Shown: positions 36,301-45,300 of the stretch, piece after piece
Numbering within the stretch: the first letter of the stretch is position 1
Layout: each line of letters begins with the position of its first letter
Source of the DNA: Aphrophora alni
Lineage: Eukaryota > Arthropoda > Insecta > Hemiptera > Aphrophoridae
Assembly (NCBI GenBank): GCA_963513935.1
Contig: OY740776.1
Coordinates: 7,098,724-7,162,723 of the forward strand
DNA: 64,000 bases
Reading direction: 5' to 3'
Position numbers and translations under genes: made by a program
Notes under the pieces: model-generated
The model's input: only the letters and a program-made list of their open reading frames with translations
What the model was told of the DNA's origin: nothing
Database searches by the model: none

Positions 36301-39300
36301 GAACGAAAAGTTTGGCTTATTGAAATTCATAACTCAAGAAATGGTAATAATGTTTTGTGAAGAAACGGTGCATTATGTTCAAGAAAAAAATCAATGAGAA
36401 AATTCATGAGGACAAACGTTTCAGATCAAAACACACTGCTTAGATCTTTCCCTCAAATTTTTATGTTTCTTCTTTATAAAATTGTTTTAAACATCTGGAC
36501 TGAGGATTGAAAAAAAAAAAAAAAGTAATGAGGCCAAATTTGTCTTTTTTGATCGTTACCATCAAGAGGAGGTGAATTTTTAAAACCTTATTATGACTGA
36601 TTGTGAGACATGGATCTCTCATAAAATGCCTAAAAGTAGGCATCACTAATTGAAGTGACATCATTCAAGATCTCTAATAAAATCAAAATAAAACAAATAA
36701 GCGCTCAGTTGGGCTGAAAAAAGCAACAATAAACTCAAGAAGTTTTCTTGATGTTTTAAGGCCTTCGCACCATTCACAACAAAAGCTGTGGCATGTTGTT
36801 GAGTAAAATTGATTTGATTCATAATAACGATGGTCCATATTCAACTGCAGCAATTTAAAAACATTTTAGTTGTAAAATTTATAAACACCCATCATACATC
36901 TATCATTTAGTTTTCTGTGACTTTTACTTGTTTAAAAAAATTGAGAGAATTTGTAGGTAGCACTCATTTTCATAGCGATGATGAATTGAATAATAAAAGC
37001 CTCCGGATTATTGTCAATAATTAAAAATATAAATACTTTATTTTCAGTCTAAAACCGTCCTTGTTTCCTTAGCGTATTTTCTAGTCGTTTCGTCTTCATG
37101 GAGACATCATCAGGCTTGTAATGTTAACATAATAAAATAAACATCAACACAACACTTGCCCCAAGAACACTGCAGATAACTTCAGTTGAGTAGCAGACAG
37201 ACAAGAAGCAGGATGTGCACTCGTAAATTAACTAAACTTAAAACTTTTGACTACAGTGGTTAACCATAACTATTTTAATTGTATTTGTTCATGTTTATTT
37301 TATTATTATAACATCTACAAGTCTGATGATGTCTCTATGAAGACAAAATGGGCATAGTAAACATGCAAAGGAAAGTTTTAGACTGAAACGAAAGAACCTA
37401 CCAATGGTTATGTGGTCCTGCCAAGGAGCCCACCAAATAAAAACTATAATAAGTATAAATTAGGATGTAATTGGAAGGGATTCTAAATAATAAAATATCA
37501 ATTGGCACTTGCAGTTTTGTTGAGCAGTGCAATATCACGTAGAAGGGGGGGAGAGACGAGGAGTGGAGGGCTTGAACCAGCGAGCCGGGAGAGAGTCTGT
37601 TCCGAGAGCCGCGAGAAGGAAGTTGAACAGCAGACCGCTACGGGACGAGGTCATTCCATTTTCGGCCACGTGCTATATAATATTTTATTTAATTAATCGG
37701 TATGCTTTTCGGCCACTATTAAGGCTTTATCTAGCCGTTATGTCTTTTTTATAAATTATAATTATTTCTGTAATCTTCTAATTCGGCGCTCAAATAAAAG
37801 AGAACATTTAATTTAACTTGCGTTGCGTGCGTTCATTAGTGTCCTAACCCCCGACTCCTTGGCCCATCCTGACAAGATTCGGCTAAAGTGTATGCGGTCT
37901 CCAGTCAGCCGGAGCTTCCAGCTGGTCAAAAGAAGTGGAGACGGTCACAGTTACAGAGCCTACTATGAAATGAGAACAGTGATGGAATATAAAAACTAGT
38001 GTCACATTGTGATAAATGCTTTCATTTAAATGGGACTAAGTAAAAAAGTAGACAATGTATTGTTGAAAATACCAAATATTTTTTTGTAAATTATTATTGA
38101 GTCCTCAGAGTTCTATCTTAGGTCCCACGCTATTTATTTGTATATTAATGCTCTCATGGTGTATTTCATAAACTCTTGTTATCACAGAGGAATGGTTTTT
38201 CGATAATGGGCTGAAGTTGAATTGTTTTTAAGATAAAAAAAAAGGGTTTAGCAGATTGTATGTCGTGTAAGGCTTTCTTAAAAAAATCGTAACATTACAA
38301 TTTTTATATGATTGGCTTTGTTTTGTATATAAAATTAAACGTTTGTATTTAGATGGACTTTCAGATTATAGGAACAAGGATGACTTCTAATTCCCGTTAC
38401 ATAGAGTTAAGCTTTTTGAGGGTAGTCTCTAAAGTGGAGTGAAACTATTTAATAAATTGCCAAGCAAATTGTGTGATTTTGATTCTAATACGTTTTCTAA
38501 ACATTTTAAGAAAATTTTATTGAATCGAACATAACATTACACTGCTGAGTTTTTAAATGAACCAATCTTGGAAATGGGGATTTTATTTTTTTTATATTAA
38601 TTATGATCCTCTAATATAGATTTAGTCACCTGTTGCTTCTTTTCATCTTTAAATCTTGTCTGTAGGCCTTTCTAGTTATTTATAAGAGGCTGTATTACTC
38701 AGGTTTGTGATTGTTTTTTCTTTCTTTATTTATGATGTTTCACTTATTTGTGTGGTTCTATGAACCAAAACAAATGTATTGGGAAGCTTGTTAAGAATTT
38801 AAAAAATAATTTTCTTTCTGTTTACAGGGTAAACTAATTGCATTGGATAAAACAGTCAAAAAAATAAACTCCATTTTATCTTTATGTGAACGTCTAAGTA
38901 TAACCTGTGTGAAAGCTTTCGTCTGTGATTCAACCAAAGCTGTAGCAGATTGTACCGAGACTGATGGAACTGATCTGTGTCCACCTTTTACTCCATCTTC
39001 ATTTAACGCTGTATTATTGGATGCACCATGCAGTGGTTTAGGTCAACGCCCTCAACTAGTCAATAACATTTCTGTCAATCAAATAAAATCCTATCCACCG
39101 CTTCAGAAGAAACTGTTTCGAAGTGTAAGTATAACATTCAGATGTAGGGTTCTAAGATGTTTATTTTTTCTTTTGACTTCTTCGCATGTATGTAATATTA
39201 GACATAGTTATGTGATGGTAACAAAATCAACGTCAAGTTTTTGCAGATGTCTTCAGAGTCGACGAAAGTTTTTTTTGGGGGGGGAATGATGTCTGGAAGT

Positions 39301-42300
39301 GCTGTACAACCAAATGCTTGGATTGATTCTAATAAAATATGGTATATTTTAGCCATATCTCAAAAAGTTTTATTCATTTTCAATAATTAAAAATTTAGGA
39401 GTACCTATCATGAGATATAAACATAAAATTGGCTTAAACCATTTTGATAAAATGTTGTCTCCCAAGTAACCAAACAAATGTTGTTTACCAACTCCAAAGA
39501 TTTACGGAGTTGTTATAGTTTTAATATGGGGGGGGGGTTACCATTTTATTATTCGGTGGGGGCATTATTATTATTTACGGGGCTCACAATTTATTTAGGA
39601 TTCGGTAATTAAATCAAAACACAGCAATTGGTGTTTCATTATTTAAGAAAATCTATTAAATACGTTTTTTCTTTATTATTTCCCATTTACTTGATCACTA
39701 CTAATTTTATTATATATTTATGAAGCAATGAGATACAATATATATATGAGATACAATTCCAATACTATAACCCTAATTATCTTTGAATGTGGTTGCTAAT
39801 ATTACCCACCTAATTATTTTACACTTGTCTCTTACCTCAACAATTGAATCTCTAAATAATATAGTCAATTCACAACATACACATGAATTATGCGATCACT
39901 GATCTATTATTAAATCCCAAGACAGCCCAAGCTGAATATTATTAATTATCAAATCAAATGAATTTATAGAAGAATACACTATCGGTTTGCTCACCTCTGT
40001 TAGTGAAGATATCAGTTTTGGCCATGGTTATCCAGAGGCAATCTTTGTTCTTGTCGACGAGTAGAGCCTCCGTCTGTCCTGACTTCATTGTTAGGTCATT
40101 GTGAGTTTGAGGTTAAACGAGACATTTCGCCTAGAGTCAGCTATTGCAACACTTTTTGATATCTTTCGTAATAATAGACTGGGTACAATGTCTTGGGGAT
40201 TGAATATACTTATAATTTCTATTATTATGTTTACTTAATAACTCTATTAAATCCTAACAACTGTTCCTAACAGAGTAATCATGTGATAATTCTTCAAGAA
40301 TAAAAAGAGTCTTACAATTTGTAAAAAGCAGTAAATGATCCAGTTGAAACAAGTTTGTGCATATAGCCAACCAAGTTCATTACCAACTTAAAAGCTGATT
40401 ATATCAACAAGGTGCTATGTGCTGCATTGTCAAGTCATACATAGGAAAACTCAATACATTTACTTTTGGGGAAAACCTTGTTTATATAAATTATAAAAAT
40501 TTACAATGTGATTTAGTTTTTATATATTTTAATTAACTAACCTTTTGTGTAGCAAACTTTTATATTTAACTTACTCTCTATTTACTATGAAACAATCAGA
40601 GACAAGTTTACATTTACAATAATTTATTCATACACTTTTAAAATGGTAGGCGTACTGGGAGGATTTTTGCCATACTTGGTATGAAAATTCCTTTGCACAT
40701 TTGTCGCAGACTTCAATTCTTAAAACGAAAACCATTAGCGAGCACACTTGGGACCAATGAAGGCAAATCATCTTTATTACAACTGTTGTTAACACGATTG
40801 GTGGTATTCAGTAATATTTACTACATGATCTATTTTGTTACAAAATAACACCAAAACCCGCTCTGTAAGTAGTCTGAATAAATTTATATGAATTTACAAA
40901 GTCGTAAAGTCCTTTTTGAACCATCTGTATAATATATACTTCAAATTACTTTAATGAGAAGAAATAATAGATATTTCCTGGTCTTTAGAATTGGCGTTTT
41001 ACGAGGGTGATTCATCACATAGCTAGTACAGTAGACTCTCATAAATCCGGACTATTGTGGCGGACGGCCGGTCCGGATTCCGAAAAATCCGGATTTCCCA
41101 GAGTCGGAGATAAGTCGGCCGCGGGAAATCACACATGCAATCACTACCGGCCCATGCCGATACCCAACGAGACTTGTTACACACTGACACATTAACTAAT
41201 GGTACTGTTACTGTAATGTATCTACAACGAAAAAACTCTACCTTTTTTAGAGTCAGACTAATTACGCCCCCTATCTTTATTAATACGTAATAGTCTCGAA
41301 TCCTGAGATTTTTAGCCTACAGGATTCGTTCTCGCGTGACAAAAAGAATAAATTATCCAATCCACTGGAAGTTTTTGGCTTACTATCTTGCTGGCCTGGA
41401 TTGAATAACTTCTTCGATAATTTGAGTTGCCCCAAATTACCGGTACCCCCCTTTTTATTTACGACTTCCAGTAACTGTATTTAAGATTACCCTATTTCTC
41501 AGGGAGAACACGAATTTACTTTATTTTCGAATTTTAATCTCGCAGGTGTGTGTCCTTAGGAATACCTTTTTGATACAATATATTTTACCCTTTTTTATAA
41601 TAACAAACCTGAAAATATAGCATATAATTGTGTGACCAATTCTAAATAAAACACAGTTTTAGAGAATATATAAAAAAATTAATTCTTTTAATTAATTGAA
41701 ACAAAAACAACTGGAAATAATAAGCTTGACACAAGTCAACAAAATAAAACTCAAAACAATTTCTCTAATAAAATTAATTGATAACAACTAAAATATTTTT
41801 TCTTTTGAGCAGAAGGCAATCACTCATAACTTTCTTAAAATTGATCTATATAAAGATTTCTATTTATCTCTGAATTTAAATTATTTAATTTATCAAATTT
41901 ATTTATCGAAAAAGATTTTTATCCACACATGAGTTTGACATTATCTATTTTAATACATTTATTTAATTACACACAAAAAAAAAATTTTATCTCAGGAAAA
42001 TCAGTGATACTCTAAAATCGGGCCAATTTTGCCCTTTAAAAAAGGAAATTTGGATTTTCTCAGGCCTTGTCCGCCGTGTTGAAGATCCTGAGTCCTGGGA
42101 TGCTGATGGTCCTCTGGTGTCTGGTTGGTTGTATTTAGCGATTAAAGTTGTCTTATATCTTTTCCATGGAGTTTAGAAGGCTGGCTGGTTGATCGAATCT
42201 ATCACCTCCTATCACTCTCGATGACACTTCTTAATATTTTGGCATAGTAACACTTAAGCTTCTTTACTGAGAATTTTGAGTCGGCAAACTGGCATAGCCA

Positions 42301-45300
42301 CCCCTAGCACTTGTTCCAACGATTTTTTAAGAGACCTCTATGAGATTCGTGCGGCTCTTTTTATAGCCAAAAACTATCGTATATCGATACCAATTTTTTT
42401 TCTCACTGGACCGATACGATAGTTCCATTTATGGTGTATTTCCATGCAATTTCTTGATTATTTTTGGTGTAGGTGATTCAGTTATTTATTATTACTTTAT
42501 TTATTACGTTTACCGTTTTTAAATTGTCCTTTTTAATCACTTTGCTCTAATTAATCCTTTAATCTATTTTTGCTGTAAGTTGGTATTCTGGCTCCGCCTA
42601 CGACTACGTCACTTATCCTTGAACATTTAAACCCTGCAACTTGTAACTGGCCGATGTAAAAATCTTCATTGTTTTCCTTTTAATTGTCTATAACACTTTT
42701 CCTAACAGTTTTTGCGTTTTTACGTAACCGGTGTCCTGTAGCTCTCGACCGCGGCAATTTCCCGCATTTCGAATGACATTTGTCGGACTATTCATTCACC
42801 TTTAATCGCTTACGTAAGAATTTGCGTAATTTACAGTTTTTAATTCTTACACCTTTAAAGTTTTTGTTTTCAAACTTTGTCACTTTGTTTATTTCGTGAT
42901 TTAAACGCACTAGCCGTGATAACATAATTCTACGACTTCTGGTAGCGATGTAATCCAGTGCGTATTTTCACACCTTTGGGTTTGGGGTTTATTTATTGAC
43001 TGATTTTCCTGAAATTTACACAACTCTTAGATATTAGGTTTTAACTTCTTTTTGCAAAATTTCCACTTCTTATCTTTTTTTTGTTTTCATACTATAGCGT
43101 GAAAACCATAACTCTTTTGTTTTAATCAAATTTAAATTTTTAATCATTAATTATGATATAACTTTATTTATTTAATTGCTTCTATACAATCCTTTTCTCA
43201 AAATTTATTTTTATTTACTTTTATTAGCTTTTATACTTAACCTTTTTTGCTAACTTTTTAAATATCAATTTTTTCCAAATTTTAGCAAGAATACTTTTAT
43301 CTTAAAATTACATTTTATTTTCAGAAATACCAAGGTTTTTTATTTTTTATTAATTTTGAAAATTTTTAAATTCTTCATTTAAATATGCCATAACGTCTGT
43401 TAGTTAATATGAAATAACAGTACTAGATATGTATTGCATACAACTTGTATTACCACTACATATCCTTATACATTATTATTTCATATTTTCAAAATTCATA
43501 AAAAATGATTTTTCAATTCAAAATCCGCCGACATAGGATTTTACTGTTAGAACAAGCCGGCAAGAGTTGACCTTGGACCATTTCATAGTTCAATCTCACC
43601 GACCGGCTATAAGCAGTAAAAAGTTCTACAAAACATCCATACCTTGCATTGGGATTATTTTTTGATATTTTTCTTTTTTGACCAAAATATAACCCCATAC
43701 AACGAATTTCCGTTGTACATAATACAGTATTGAACTGCAATTAAGTAAAACACATGGTAGGGCGTGTCAATTACCTCAGCCGCGTGGAAACTTCCACTGC
43801 TCGTGTGTCAATCATTACAAAATACGTCATTCATGCAATCCGGAAGATCGCGCCCGGATTTTCGTGATTCAAATTTATGAGAGTCTACTGTATTTCTGTA
43901 TTATAAATTTATGTTTAGATTTTGTATTTATAGGAGTCACAGGCTTTTGGAAAGTGGCCCTGGTATTACCTAGTATTAAATTTGTGTATTATAAATTTGT
44001 TAATATTCCACATAATTTATCCAAAAATATTTAATTCAAATCTTAATTTTCCTATTATATCAGGCGGTCAGTTTACTGGAGACTGGTGGAACCCTGGTGT
44101 ACAGCACTTGCACAATGACTTTAGAAGAGAATGAGGACATCGTAAAGTGGGCTTTAGAAGAATTTCCACAGTTAACATTAGTAGCTGCTGAACCTATTTT
44201 TGGAAAATCGGGGAGTTCACAGGTAAGAAGATAATAAAGAAGTTGAACTTGTAAAGATTAAGCACAGTAATGGGCTCTTGACGATTTTTCATATTAATTT
44301 TATAAACATTTACCTCAGAGTCTTTGGCATTTTATTTTGGTTTTAATAGTGCTGTTGATCTAACACATTTTTGAAATATTCAGTTTTGTGTAATCTTCCG
44401 TCACAAAAAAAAAAAAAAATACATTAATAAATTCCCTTAACTTTATTTAAAACAAAACTATCTTTCAATAACTAAATCTATTTGTAGGGAATTGAATATT
44501 TCATAGACTTCTGTTTATACATCAATGTGTTGCGGGTTGCATACCTTACACCCAAGTCTCATAGTAGACAAATGTCTTGAAACAGGCAAGGTGCACATAT
44601 ACAGAATACAGTAGAAGATCAATGAATATCTTTAAGTCAAAGTGTAAGATATTTTAATTTTTCTCTGTTTTGCTTCATTTAGTACATAAGTAAACAGTTG
44701 ACAAAATTTTTGTTTGAAACAACAAAATTCAAAACATATATAATATATATTTTTTTAAGTATATTACCAATAATGTTCAGAGATTGGTGAACAAAATTAT
44801 ATGCACTTTGAGGTTTATGTGCATTCAAATATTTTTAGAATTTTTGTTTTGTATTGTTTCTTATACCACTGGAAAGATGAAATTCTGATACGTTTGTTAA
44901 TAATATTAACAATATTAATATAATATTGTTAATATAATTAACAGTCAATAATTTTGGTTTTAAATAGTTTGTAGATGCATGACAAAGTCATACTTACCAA
45001 ACTAAACACATCATGTTTTTTGTTAATATATATTTTTAAATGGTTGTGTCATTACATACTTTTCTTCACATTTTCTGAATTTTTTAATTACTTTTAAGTT
45101 CTGTGCAAACAACTTTTTCTCTTATTTCATCTTGATATACAGAATAAAAATATTTGACTGTTTTCACAAATGAATTCTATGTATATTTATCTAAAATATG
45201 ATATGATATGTATATATATATATATATATATACAGTAGAAGTCCATTAGTCCGGCATCCAACAGTCCGGAATGCCCGATAGTCTGTCATCGCTCCGGAAA

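Noticed and set aside
37502..37754. Arg/Glu-rich overlapping frames
   Set aside because: They lie within the U3 part of a solo LTR and overlap each other in different frames.
41375..42712. A third family 2 LTR inside the Tigger-like element
   Set aside because: Only the TTCCTAACA end is convincing; the best start needs a 5-bp duplication, unlike the 4-bp of the other copies.
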